A stretch of DNA of 64,000 bases from positions 1 to 64,000 of the forward strand of contig JAETRR010000017.1 of NCBI GenBank assembly GCA_021770065.1. Reading direction: 5' to 3'. Positions 7,994 to 15,848 of this stretch are shown one piece after another. The notes beneath the pieces were generated by a model, which had not been told where the DNA came from, searched no databases, and was given only the letters and a program-made list of their open reading frames with translations. The DNA comes from Lachnoclostridium sp. (lineage in GTDB: Bacteria; Bacillota; Clostridia; Lachnospirales; Lachnospiraceae). Made by a program: the position numbers and the translations under genes. Positions within the stretch are counted from its first letter, which is position 1, and each line of letters begins with the position of its first letter.

Positions 7994-10452
7994 CGGAAGC
8001 AATGGAGGGCAGTTTTGAGATTCCTTCGGAGCTGTTATACAACAGAGAGCACGCAATCCTCTATTTTCCCATCCGTCATCACAGCCCGGTCTGCTCCTTC
8101 CATTTAAAAAAGGCGGTATCGGATTATCAGCCGGATCTGATTCTTATTGAAGGTCCGGAAAATGCGGACCCTCTGATTCCCGTACTGGTCAGCGAGGAAA
8201 CAAAGCCTCCGCTGGCTCTGTATTACGCCTACCGGGATCGGGAAGGCCTGGTTACGGAAAAAAAAGAGGATTATAAATGCTACTATCCCTTTTTGGACTG
8301 TTCCCCCGAGCTGACGGCGCTTCGGGAAGCCCGGCGCCTCGGGATACTGGCACGGTTCATGGATTTGTCCTACGGAGAGATTCTCATTGGAACGGCAGGC
8401 GGAAAAGGCATACGCAGAGAGGGAGAAAAGCAGACTTATAACGATGATTACCTTTTAAGCCGCAGCCGTTATCTGGCCCTGCTCTGTGAAAAAACAGGCC
8501 TCCGGGATTTTGAGGAGTTTTGGGAGAAATATTTTGAAATCCAGGGCCTTTCGGAGACTACGGAAGAATTTGTGCGCCAGATGCTTACCTACTGCATCCT
8601 TTCCCGAAAAAATACGCCAAAGGAGGAGCTTCTGGAGGACGGCTGTCTTCTGCGGGAGCAGTATATGGCAGAGCAGCTTGCAGAGGCGTCAAAGCAGCAT
8701 CACAGAATTCTGGCGGTTACAGGGGGCTTTCACAGCTGCGGCCTTTTTGAACTGCTGTCACAGCAGGAAGACAAAAGCTATGCCTATACAGGCGGGCCGG
8801 TGAAACTTCACAGTAAAGTGGAGGAACAGCAGGAGGTGTATCCCATGGCTTATTCCATGGAGGCGGCGGATGCGCTGAACGGCTATGCCAGCGGGATGCA
8901 GTCACCGGGATTTTACCACCAGGTGTGGAAAAACCTGCAGAAGAATGCGCAGCAGACAGATCCTTCCGATGCCGAAGAGCAGAAAGACGGGGCATATAAG
9001 CAGACCGTCCTGCATTTTCTGGCAGAAGCAGGACGGCAGGCCAGAAGAAAAGAAGAAAATGTGTCCTCCTACGACGAGATATGTGCCTTTTCCATGGCCC
9101 TGGGCTTAGCCGCCCTTCGGGGAAAACGGGAACCCGGTCTGTATGAGCTTCAAGACAGCGCAGTCTCCTCTTTTGTAAAGGGGGAGCGGAATCTGTCCAC
9201 CCAGGGTCCGCTCCAGATCCTTAAGGAACTTGTGACAGGCTCCCAGGTCGGCCGTCTCTGCAAAGATGCCGCCCGGCCGCCGCTTTTATCGGATTTTGAG
9301 GATCAGTGCAGAAGCTTTGGCATAAAGCTTCATTCCAGTCTGGAACAGGAGGTCATACTGGAAATCTTTAAAAAGGAAAAGCACCTGCGGATGAGCCGTT
9401 TCCTTTACCAGACAGAATTTCTGGGCTGCGGCTTTGCAAAGCGGAAAAAGGGAGCGGATCTGGTAAATCGCCGGGATCAGAACCGGATTCGGGAAATCTG
9501 GCGTTATAAATGGTCCGAGCAGGTGACGGCGGCCCTGATTGACGCCTCCATTTCCGGAGGAACCATGGCAGAAGCGGCACGGTTCTTACTGCACAGCCGG
9601 TTCAGCAGGAGCGCCGGGTGTAAGGAAGCGGCGGAGCTTCTGGTAAAAGGATTTCTCATGGGACTCTATGAGGAACAGGATGAAATGCGGACCCATCTGG
9701 CGGAAGTACTGGCTGCGGACGGAGATTTCTTTTCTCTGACCCGTGGTTTTTCCCAGCTTTTGATGCTTTTGGATCTGCAGGACCTGTATCAGGTCCGGGA
9801 TGCCCTCGATCTGGAGCGGATGACAGATATCTGTTTTCAGAAGATTATCCAGCTCCTGCCGTCTATGGGACAGGTGGGGGAGGACCGGCAGCAGGAATGT
9901 ATGGAAGACTTAAGGCTTCTCTACCAGGCAGCCGGGAGAAGCAATGCCGGTGAACGGCGTCCGGTGCTGATGGAGGCGCTGAAAACCCTTCTTAGCCGGA
10001 AGGCTTTAAATCCCGGCGTGGAGGGGACGGTTCTGGGCCTTCTGTACGGTTACGAGTCAGAATATGCAGAGCAGATAACCAGGACGGCCCGGGGTTATAT
10101 GCAGGGAAGCGGAGAAATGCTGTCAAAAAGCGCTGCTTTTCTTCGGGGACTGTTTTTTACGGCAAGGGATTTTGTATTTGCCAGCAGTGAATTTCTGAAT
10201 TTGATTGACGGACTTCTGGGCCGGCTGTCCGGAGAGGAGTTTTTGAAGCTGCTTCCGGAGCTGCGTCTGGCATTCGGCTATTTTACACCCCTTGAGACAG
10301 ATCGGATCGCAGGCCGGGCAGCGGCGCTTCACGGGAAGAAAAAGAGCGATATGCTGACAGGAAGAAGCGTGAGCCCCAGGGAGTATGCTTATGGTGAAGC
10401 TTTAGATGATTATGCAAGTCAAAACTCTCGCAGCAGGCTGTGGGGTATTTGA
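7954..10452 (+). CDS. DUF5682 family protein (YehM-like)
   Basis: A large soluble protein of 832 residues that begins inside the MoxR gene in another frame. The N-terminal part carries FPIRHHSPVCSFHLKKA near residue 38, LILIEGPENAD near 60 and LAVTGGFHSCGLF near 255. These are the marks of DUF5682 and resemble the IEGP and GFHS motifs of the TIKI/EreA/ChaN-like fold. The C-terminal two thirds are helical and repeat-like, with many leucine-rich pairs, suggesting a scaffold. It is translationally coupled to the MoxR gene. The function is unknown; a hydrolase or haem-binding-like activity in the N-terminal domain is only an inference from the motifs. Confidence 0.82.
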   Translation: MEQLLRGQEIPAVTEAMEGSFEIPSELLYNREHAILYFPIRHHSPVCSFHLKKAVSDYQPDLILIEGPENADPLIPVLVSEETKPPLALYYAYRDREGLVTEKKEDYKCYYPFLDCSPELTALREARRLGILARFMDLSYGEILIGTAGGKGIRREGEKQTYNDDYLLSRSRYLALLCEKTGLRDFEEFWEKYFEIQGLSETTEEFVRQMLTYCILSRKNTPKEELLEDGCLLREQYMAEQLAEASKQHHRILAVTGGFHSCGLFELLSQQEDKSYAYTGGPVKLHSKVEEQQEVYPMAYSMEAADALNGYASGMQSPGFYHQVWKNLQKNAQQTDPSDAEEQKDGAYKQTVLHFLAEAGRQARRKEENVSSYDEICAFSMALGLAALRGKREPGLYELQDSAVSSFVKGERNLSTQGPLQILKELVTGSQVGRLCKDAARPPLLSDFEDQCRSFGIKLHSSLEQEVILEIFKKEKHLRMSRFLYQTEFLGCGFAKRKKGADLVNRRDQNRIREIWRYKWSEQVTAALIDASISGGTMAEAARFLLHSRFSRSAGCKEAAELLVKGFLMGLYEEQDEMRTHLAEVLAADGDFFSLTRGFSQLLMLLDLQDLYQVRDALDLERMTDICFQKIIQLLPSMGQVGEDRQQECMEDLRLLYQAAGRSNAGERRPVLMEALKTLLSRKALNPGVEGTVLGLLYGYESEYAEQITRTARGYMQGSGEMLSKSAAFLRGLFFTARDFVFASSEFLNLIDGLLGRLSGEEFLKLLPELRLAFGYFTPLETDRIAGRAAALHGKKKSDMLTGRSVSPREYAYGEALDDYASQNSRSRLWGI

Positions 10453-10486
10453 CCCTCGCGGCGGAGATTATAAGGAAAGAGAATGT

Positions 10487-11620
10487 ATGAACGACGGAAA
10501 ACAATTAAACCGCTGGCGTCTCATTCTGGGAAGCCAGGCAAAGGATCAGATTTCTTTTGGGGGAGAGGGCTTACGAGCCATGGAGAACGGCATTGGCTGT
10601 GAGGATCTGGAGGAAGCGCTGGACTTTCTCTATTCCCGTGAGTACGGAGAGGATGTGCGCCGGGAGGGAGGTACCGGGGCCAGCAGGCTCACCACAGCAG
10701 GCTGGATTACAAAAATCCGCCGTCTGTTTCCCAAAGAAACGGTGGAGATTCTGGAGCGCCATGCTCTGGAACGCTATGAGATGCAGGAGCTTTTAACAGA
10801 CAAAGAGGTTCTGGAAAAACTGGAGCCAAACCAGGAACTTTTAAAAACGATCCTTCAGCTCAAGCATCTGATGAAGGGGCCGGTCCTGGACACGGCACGG
10901 CGGATTGTAAGAAAGACAGCGGAGGAGATTGCCGAAAAACTGAACCGGGAGATCCGCCGTTCCCTTTTAGGAAGCCTGGACCGGAATACTCCAAGCCATG
11001 TAAAGTCCATGCGGAATCTGGATATCCGCAAAACCATCCGCAGGAATCTGTCCCATTATGACCCATCGGAAGAGCGTCTGGTACTGGAGCAGGTGTATTT
11101 CAGCAGCCGCACCCGGAGATACAATCAGTGGCGCGTGGTGATTGCGGTGGATGAGAGCGGCTCCATGCTGGACTCCGTGATTCACAGCGCCGTGATGGCG
11201 GGAATTTTTGCCCGGCTTCCCATGCTGGACACCCGGCTTGTGATTTTTGATACCCAGGTAGTGGACTTAAGCGCACAGCTGGATGATCCGGTGGAGACAC
11301 TGATGAGCATTCAGCTTGGAGGGGGAACCTATATCACAGGAGCCCTGCAGTACTGTGAGGGGCTGATCGAGAACCCCGATAGAACCATGGTGGTTCTGGT
11401 GTCGGATCTCTGCGAGGGCGGCAGCATCGGCGGCCTTCTCTGTGTCAGCCGTAATATCATTGAGAGCGGCGCAAAGCTTATCTGTCTGACAGCCCTTGAC
11501 CGGGATGCCAATCCGGTTTACGACCGCCATACGGCACAGAAGTTAGCAGATCTGGGAGCCCATGTAGGGGCAATGACGCCGGAGATGCTTGGGGATTTTA
11601 TGGGGAGGATTATGCAGTGA
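10487..11620 (+). CDS. VWA domain protein, CoxE/YehP-like
   Basis: A 377-residue protein, close to the length of E. coli YehP. The first half is helical. The second half is a von Willebrand A domain with the metal-ion-dependent adhesion motif DESGS near residues 222-226 and the further metal threonine in GGGTYITGAL near 279. I chose the ATG at 10487, preceded by AAGGAAAGAG; an upstream in-frame ATG at 10406 lies within the previous gene. VWA proteins of this kind pair with MoxR ATPases, which act on a substrate held by the VWA partner. The gene is complete, but two bases after its stop codon the sequence changes to AT-rich, unrelated DNA. Confidence 0.88.
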   Translation: MNDGKQLNRWRLILGSQAKDQISFGGEGLRAMENGIGCEDLEEALDFLYSREYGEDVRREGGTGASRLTTAGWITKIRRLFPKETVEILERHALERYEMQELLTDKEVLEKLEPNQELLKTILQLKHLMKGPVLDTARRIVRKTAEEIAEKLNREIRRSLLGSLDRNTPSHVKSMRNLDIRKTIRRNLSHYDPSEERLVLEQVYFSSRTRRYNQWRVVIAVDESGSMLDSVIHSAVMAGIFARLPMLDTRLVIFDTQVVDLSAQLDDPVETLMSIQLGGGTYITGALQYCEGLIENPDRTMVVLVSDLCEGGSIGGLLCVSRNIIESGAKLICLTALDRDANPVYDRHTAQKLADLGAHVGAMTPEMLGDFMGRIMQ

Positions 11621-11621
11621 A

Positions 11622-11876
11622 ATTAATATCGCTAAGAGAGCTGAAGTGTATAAGCCGAAAGAGCAGGTTACATACAAAATGATTAAGGAGTACATAGAAG
11701 CGAAGTATGGCTTCAAAGTATATACCGCATATATCGCAGAGGTAAAGAGGGAGTTAGGGTTGCCGATGTATGATGCCCCTAATGCGGTAGAGGAATTGAA
11801 ACAGCCGAGGAAACATCCGACAGCAGAGAAAGTGGATGCCATAAAAGATGCGTTGAAGTATTTTGAAGTAATTTGA
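11622..11876 (+). pseudogene. 5'-truncated copy of the small protein at 14556 (RlmD-tail-like)
   Basis: The reading frame from 11622 to 11876 matches the C-terminal 75 or so residues of the protein at 14556-14921: both contain TYKMI(K/Q)EYxExKYGFK, TAYIAEVKR, YDAPN(A/V)VEELKQPRKHP and DALKYFE. There is no start codon or ribosome site of its own; the frame opens inside the VWA gene. The similarity begins about eight bases after the VWA stop codon, so this marks the left edge of the inserted island. The same module is, as I recall, a C-terminal tail on some clostridial RlmD-type RNA methyltransferases; that identification is uncertain. Confidence 0.7.
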
Positions 11877-11923
11877 ATAGACAATATTCCGATATGTAAG
11901 GAAGTAAAGGTAAATATGGAGGA

Positions 11924-12067
11924 ATGAAAAGATTTCAAATGAGAAACTCAGAGATTGGGGTTCCGGTTAAAGAGGATATTTACGAATATTTGCGTAATTT
12001 GTTAGATTCCGAACAAGTTATTCCTATTTTTATGTTGTCGATAACTATTATGATTGTGGAGGATTAG
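11924..12067 (+). CDS. Small unknown ORF, 47 residues
   Basis: An ATG at 11924 preceded by ATGGAGGA opens a frame of 47 codons ending TAG at 12065-12067, immediately before the RhuM start codon. The product begins MKRFQMRNSEIGVPVKEDIY and ends with a hydrophobic stretch. It has a good ribosome site and tight coupling to RhuM, but I do not recognise it and it may be a fragment of a longer gene, as most of its neighbours are. Confidence 0.4.
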   Translation: MKRFQMRNSEIGVPVKEDIYEYLRNLLDSEQVIPIFMLSITIMIVED

Positions 12068-12742
12068 ATGACAAAAAAGAAAGTTGATGTAACCATTCAT
12101 AGTTCAGCGGCTGAATATTTAACATATATTGCGGCTGCCGGAGATACGGCTGAAAGTATGGAAATGCGTTATGAAGATGAAAATATATGGCTGACACAGA
12201 AAATGATGGCGCAACTTTATGATGTAAGCTTATCAACAATAAATGAACACATTCAAAAAATATATGGGGATAATGAGCTTACCGAGACGGCAACTATTCG
12301 GAAATTCCGAATAGTTCAAATTGAGGGCTCAAGGCAGGTGAACCGTGACGTTATCCATTATAATTTGCAGATGATAATTGCTGTCGGCTTTAAGGTAAAC
12401 AATGACCGTGCAGTCCGTTTTCGTAAATGGTCAGGGCAAATTGTGAAGGATTATACAATTCAAGGTTGGACGATGGATAAGGAACGTTTGAAAAGAGGGC
12501 ATATGTTCACAGATGAATATTTTGAACGGCAGTTACAGAATATTCGTGAGATACGGCTCTCTGAGCGCAAATTTTATCAAAAAGTTACTGACCTTTATGC
12601 CACGGCTTTTGACTATGACAAAGATGCTAAAACTACCAGACAGTTTTTTCAGACAGTGCAGAACAAAATGCACTGGGCTGTTCATAGGCATACAGCGGCA
12701 GAACTTATCGTCGAACGAGCTAATGCGGAAAATTTGATATAG
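12068..12742 (+). pseudogene. RhuM family protein, C-terminally truncated
   Basis: The first 224 residues of a RhuM-like protein. Visible are the N-terminal winged-helix-like region with NIWLTQKMMAQLYDVSLSTI near residues 38-57, the EHIQKIY segment, and QVNRDVIHYNLQMIIAVGFK near 100. The typical central WTMDKERLKRGHMFTDEYF segment is also present. Family members are usually about 330 residues, so about one third is missing: the frame ends at TAG 12740-12742 just after the conserved HRHTAAELIVERA motif. RhuM proteins are found on mobile islands and near phage-defence genes. GTGGAGG precedes the ATG. Probably a non-functional remnant. Confidence 0.75.
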
Positions 12743-12975
12743 ACGAGGTTATTGTTAATCCGATAAAATATATCAGAAAGATTAGACAGGTTCCAGCTCA
12801 TGAATTGACAGATAATAAGTATGATGTTGATGTTTATGAAAAGCAAAAAGAACTAATGATAAATACATACGGGGCAATAAGAGCGATAAGAATATTGTTT
12901 ATGGGGCATCCATTAGCAAAAGCTATAGATATACCAGATTATTTATTACAGGGCAAAGACATCGTTTTCTACTAG
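12730..12975 (+). pseudogene. Unidentified gene fragment fused behind RhuM
   Basis: In the frame next to that of RhuM an open stretch runs from about 12730 to a TAG at 12973-12975. It encodes KFDIDEVIVNPIKYIRKI, then a hydrophilic helix and IRILFMGHPLAKAIDIPDY. It has no start codon or ribosome site. The codon composition looks coding and AT-rich like its neighbours. It is best read as the 3' end of another gene joined to the cut end of RhuM. I do not recognise the family. Confidence 0.4.
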
Positions 12976-13001
12976 AAAATGAATTGAGGAGGAAATAGGA
13001 T

Positions 13002-14480
13002 ATGTTAGCAGATGAGATTAAGGCAGGGGAGTCAACTAATATTGAGTTTAAGGTTGAGGTTCCTAAGAAAAGTGAAAGGTATATAAAGAGTGTTATTGCG
13101 TTTGCTAACACAGCCGGTGGCAAGATTATTATTGGTGTGGATGATGAAACACATGAGATAGTAGGAGTTGATAAAGATGAAATCTTTAAGATTATGGACA
13201 GTATAATAAATACTATTTCTGATATGTGCTATCCGCAGATATTCCCCAATATTGGAGTAGATACTGTTGATGGAAAGTGTGTAGTTGTTATTGAAATATT
13301 TCCGGGAGCGGGCAGACCATATTATATCAAATCACTCGGAAAAGAATCAGGTACTTATGTCAGAGTATCAGGAACATCCAGACCGGCTGATGAAGCGATT
13401 TTAAAAGACTTAGAGTTGCAGGGAACTAATCACTCTTTTGATGAGATGATTTGTGTAGAGCAAAAATATGATCCACTCCTTGCAGAAAGGCTATGTGCTG
13501 CCATTAAGAGTTATATGGTGGAGGCTGCCAAAACGAAAAGTGAAAAAGAAAAAGTAAAAGATGTAACAGTACAGAATTTAATTAATTGGGGTATTGTAAA
13601 AAATTTGGACGGAATACTGGTTCCAACAAATGCCTTTGTTTTATTGACAAATAATACATTTCCATTTGCAAAAATTCAATGTGCATTATTTAAAGGTACT
13701 GAAAGAGTTATATTTATTGATAAAAGAGACTTTGAAGGTCCGCTTTATGAGCAGATTGAAGAAGCTTATGAATTTGTATTGAAGCATATTAATTTGGGGG
13801 CAGAGATAAATGGTCTTGTAAGAACAGACACATATGAATTGCCAACAGAAGCAATTAGAGAGGCAATTGTAAATGCTATGACACACAGAAATTTTTTGGA
13901 CAGATCTTGTGTACAAGTGGCGGTATATGATGACAGAGTTGAGATTACTTCTCCGGGAATGCTGTATGGAGGTCTGACGATAGAGCAGATTAAGGAAGGT
14001 GGTTCAAAAATTCGTAACAGATGTATTGCAGAAGTGTTTAGTAGGATGAAGATTATCGAAAGTTGGGGAACTGGTATTAAGAGAATGTTTAGTTCTTGTA
14101 AAGAATATGGCATTAGAGAGCCAGAATTACTGGAGATCGGTGACAGCTTTAGAGTAAATTTGTATAGACCGTCTTATAACGATATTCACCAAAGTTCACC
14201 AAAAAGTTCACCAAAAAGTTCACTAAAAGATGTGAACCAAACACAGCAGAAAATTATAGAAATGATTCTTTTAAATCCGAAAATGACGCAGACGGTAATG
14301 GCAGAAGAATTAGGCATAACATCAAGAGCTGTCAAAAAGAGTATTAAAGAGTTAAATGAGAAGGGCATATTGCAGCGAGTCGGTTCAGCAAGAAGTGGTT
14401 ATTGGGAAGTAAAAGATAATGAGAAAGATTTGAAAAGAGGTAGAGTTATGGTCGACAAAAGAGAAACGGATTATGAATAA
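13002..14480 (+). CDS. AlbA_2 (Schlafen-like) and GHKL-like protein with winged helix
   Basis: An intact protein of 492 residues with GAGGAGGAAATAGGAT before the ATG. Residues 1-130 form an AlbA_2 putative nucleic-acid-binding domain (ESTNIEFKVEVPKK, FANTAGGKIIIGVDD). Residues about 240-390 match the RecG-C-like/HATPase_c_4 domain, with EAIREAIVNAMTHRNF, DDRVEITSPG and ESWGTGIKRMF as its N-, G1- and G2-like boxes. The C-terminus has a winged helix (TQTVMAEELGITSRAVKKSI). A short SPKSS repeat lies between them. Proteins with this layout are usually annotated as transcriptional regulators or RecG-like helicases, although no helicase motif is present. It is the only long complete gene in the island. 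Confidence 0.82.
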   Translation: MLADEIKAGESTNIEFKVEVPKKSERYIKSVIAFANTAGGKIIIGVDDETHEIVGVDKDEIFKIMDSIINTISDMCYPQIFPNIGVDTVDGKCVVVIEIFPGAGRPYYIKSLGKESGTYVRVSGTSRPADEAILKDLELQGTNHSFDEMICVEQKYDPLLAERLCAAIKSYMVEAAKTKSEKEKVKDVTVQNLINWGIVKNLDGILVPTNAFVLLTNNTFPFAKIQCALFKGTERVIFIDKRDFEGPLYEQIEEAYEFVLKHINLGAEINGLVRTDTYELPTEAIREAIVNAMTHRNFLDRSCVQVAVYDDRVEITSPGMLYGGLTIEQIKEGGSKIRNRCIAEVFSRMKIIESWGTGIKRMFSSCKEYGIREPELLEIGDSFRVNLYRPSYNDIHQSSPKSSPKSSLKDVNQTQQKIIEMILLNPKMTQTVMAEELGITSRAVKKSIKELNEKGILQRVGSARSGYWEVKDNEKDLKRGRVMVDKRETDYE

Positions 14481-14555
14481 GCAATTGCATTTAATAGTAA
14501 TAATACATTTTAGAGGCAAATAGTATAATCACTGTTATAGAAGGAAAGTATTAGT

Positions 14556-14921
14556 TTGGACAACGATAATCACGTTGAAACCATTGTACTTTTGTCCCAC
14601 AAATCACCAGATAGTGTCATTAATGTTACGGTGGAATTTGGAGAAGGTGAAGGGAAAGTACCTTTAGATGCAATAGCAGAACGGGCAAAGAAATATCAGC
14701 CGAAACCGAAAGTTACATATAAAATGATACAGGAATATGTTGAAAAGAAATATGGATTTAAAGCACATACTGCATATATTGCGGAGGTAAAGAGATTATT
14801 AGGTCTGACAATGTATGATGCGCCAAATGTAGTAGAGGAATTGAAACAGCCGAGGAAGCATCCACCGAAAGAGAAGGCAGAAGCGATAACGGATGCACTT
14901 AAATATTTTGAGGCAATTTAA
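14556..14921 (+). CDS. Small protein with RlmD-tail-like module (complete copy)
   Basis: A 121-residue protein starting at TTG with AGAAGGA about 13 bases upstream. The first 30 residues (HVETIVLLSHKSPDSVINVT) are a short beta-like region. The last 80 carry the module also found in broken form at 11622: KPKVTYKMIQEYVEKKYGF, TAYIAEVKR, YDAPNVVEELKQPRKHP. I recall this module as a tail of clostridial RlmD-type methyltransferases, but no methyltransferase domain is present here, so it may act alone, for example as a small nucleic-acid-binding protein. Its stop overlaps the next ATG (TAATG). Confidence 0.65.
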   Translation: MDNDNHVETIVLLSHKSPDSVINVTVEFGEGEGKVPLDAIAERAKKYQPKPKVTYKMIQEYVEKKYGFKAHTAYIAEVKRLLGLTMYDAPNVVEELKQPRKHPPKEKAEAITDALKYFEAI

Positions 14922-15214
14922 TGGATGAAAGGATTTATCAAATTGCAGAGCAGATAGTTGAAATACATCAAAAAGCTTATGAGTTTTATTTGCCGTTGGT
15001 TGAAGGTGTGTGTAGCAGAATTGTGTCAGAAGATGAATTGTCACATTTGCTTGATTATTTGCTAGATTTTGCATGTGATGAAAAAATATTGGGGTTGTAT
15101 AAAAAGGTGTGTAGAAAATATTTATATGTATATCCGAGGTGCATCAAATCTTATATTGAAGCATATCGGGAGATGTGGGAAGATGAGGGGGGATGCTTAG
15201 AAAACGATTTGTAG
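14921..15214 (+). CDS. Small helical protein of unknown function
   Basis: A 97-residue acidic protein, all predicted helix, starting at an ATG that overlaps the stop codon of the preceding gene by one base (TAATG), so the two are translationally coupled. Its N-terminus reads MDERIYQIAEQIVEIHQKA and is followed by SEDELSHLLDYLLDFACDEK. Part of its coding sequence recurs as a damaged copy at 15602-15684. I do not recognise the family. The coupling and duplication suggest it is the partner of the preceding small protein in a mobile two-gene module. Confidence 0.6.
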   Translation: MDERIYQIAEQIVEIHQKAYEFYLPLVEGVCSRIVSEDELSHLLDYLLDFACDEKILGLYKKVCRKYLYVYPRCIKSYIEAYREMWEDEGGCLENDL

Positions 15215-15284
15215 ATTAAGCAGAGGATAAGTATTTTAAGAGATATTTTGCATGAGCTTACGATGTAAGACTAGGAGAATGTGT

Positions 15285-15626
15285 ATGGCGAAAATTGTGA
15301 AAGAGACTATTCATGCTAAAGGTATTGATATTGGCATCTATACAACAAATTTTGAAAATGAGTTTATCTCATTAACGGATATTGCAAAATATAGAAATGA
15401 AGATGACCCAAGATTTGTGATTCAAAACTGGATGCGCAATCGTAATACAATAGAATTTTTAGGCGTTTGGGAAGAATTGCATAATCCAGATTTTAACCGT
15501 GTGCAATTCGAGGCGGTTAAAAATGAGGCGGGATTAAATCGTTTTGTTATGACACCGACAAAGTGGATTACACAGATGAACGCCATCGGTATTGTCTCAA
15601 GGTCAAATACATCAAAAAGCTTATGA
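15285..15626 (+). pseudogene. KilA-N domain protein, truncated
   Basis: The N-terminal about 100 residues of a KilA-N protein: VKETIHAKGIDIGIYTTN, FISLTDIAKYRNEDDP, VIQNWMRNRNTIEFLGVWE and NPDFNRVQFEAVK are typical. Complete members are about 270 residues. The frame is cut in the middle of the conserved MTPTKWI...NAIGI segment, where the sequence jumps into a damaged copy of the 14921 gene. I chose the ATG at 15285, preceded by AGGAG. KilA-N domains are DNA-binding modules common in phages and mobile islands. Probably non-functional. Confidence 0.75.
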
Positions 15627-15684
15627 GGTTTAAATGCCATTAGTTGAAGATGTATGCAGCAGAACTGTGTCAGAAGATGAAGCC
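15602..15684 (+). repeat. Damaged partial copy of the gene at 14921
   Basis: About 83 bases here match 14959-15041 closely: AATACATCAAAAAGCTTATG and GTGTCAGAAGATGAA are shared exactly, with scattered changes between. One change makes an in-frame TAA. This copy is joined directly to the cut end of the KilA-N gene. Confidence 0.8.
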
Positions 15685-15820
15685 GGTTATTCAGCAGAGT
15701 TTTCTTAAAGGGAAAGAAGATAAGGTATTTCAAAAGAGTATGATGCAGCTGCAGGAGGAGCAATGGGAAAGTCTTCGTAACCCAGATTCTAACCCCCTCA
15801 AATTCGAGGGGGTTAGAAAA
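15685..15820 (+). pseudogene. Gene remnant with a KilA-N-like peptide
   Basis: An open frame without a credible start encodes a lysine-rich helix and then RNPDSNPLKFEGVRK at 15776-15820. That peptide resembles the NPDFNRVQFEAVK segment of the KilA-N gene 320 bases upstream, so it is probably a scrap of a second KilA-N gene. It ends about 20 bases before the start of the SWIM gene and marks the right edge of the AT-rich island. Confidence 0.45.
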
Positions 15821-15848
15821 CATATCCACCTGACCCATGGAGGCAAAT

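Noticed and set aside
13002-14480. Reading the AlbA_2 protein as a RecG helicase
   Set aside because: No Walker A/B or helicase motifs; the name comes from a shared C-terminal domain only.
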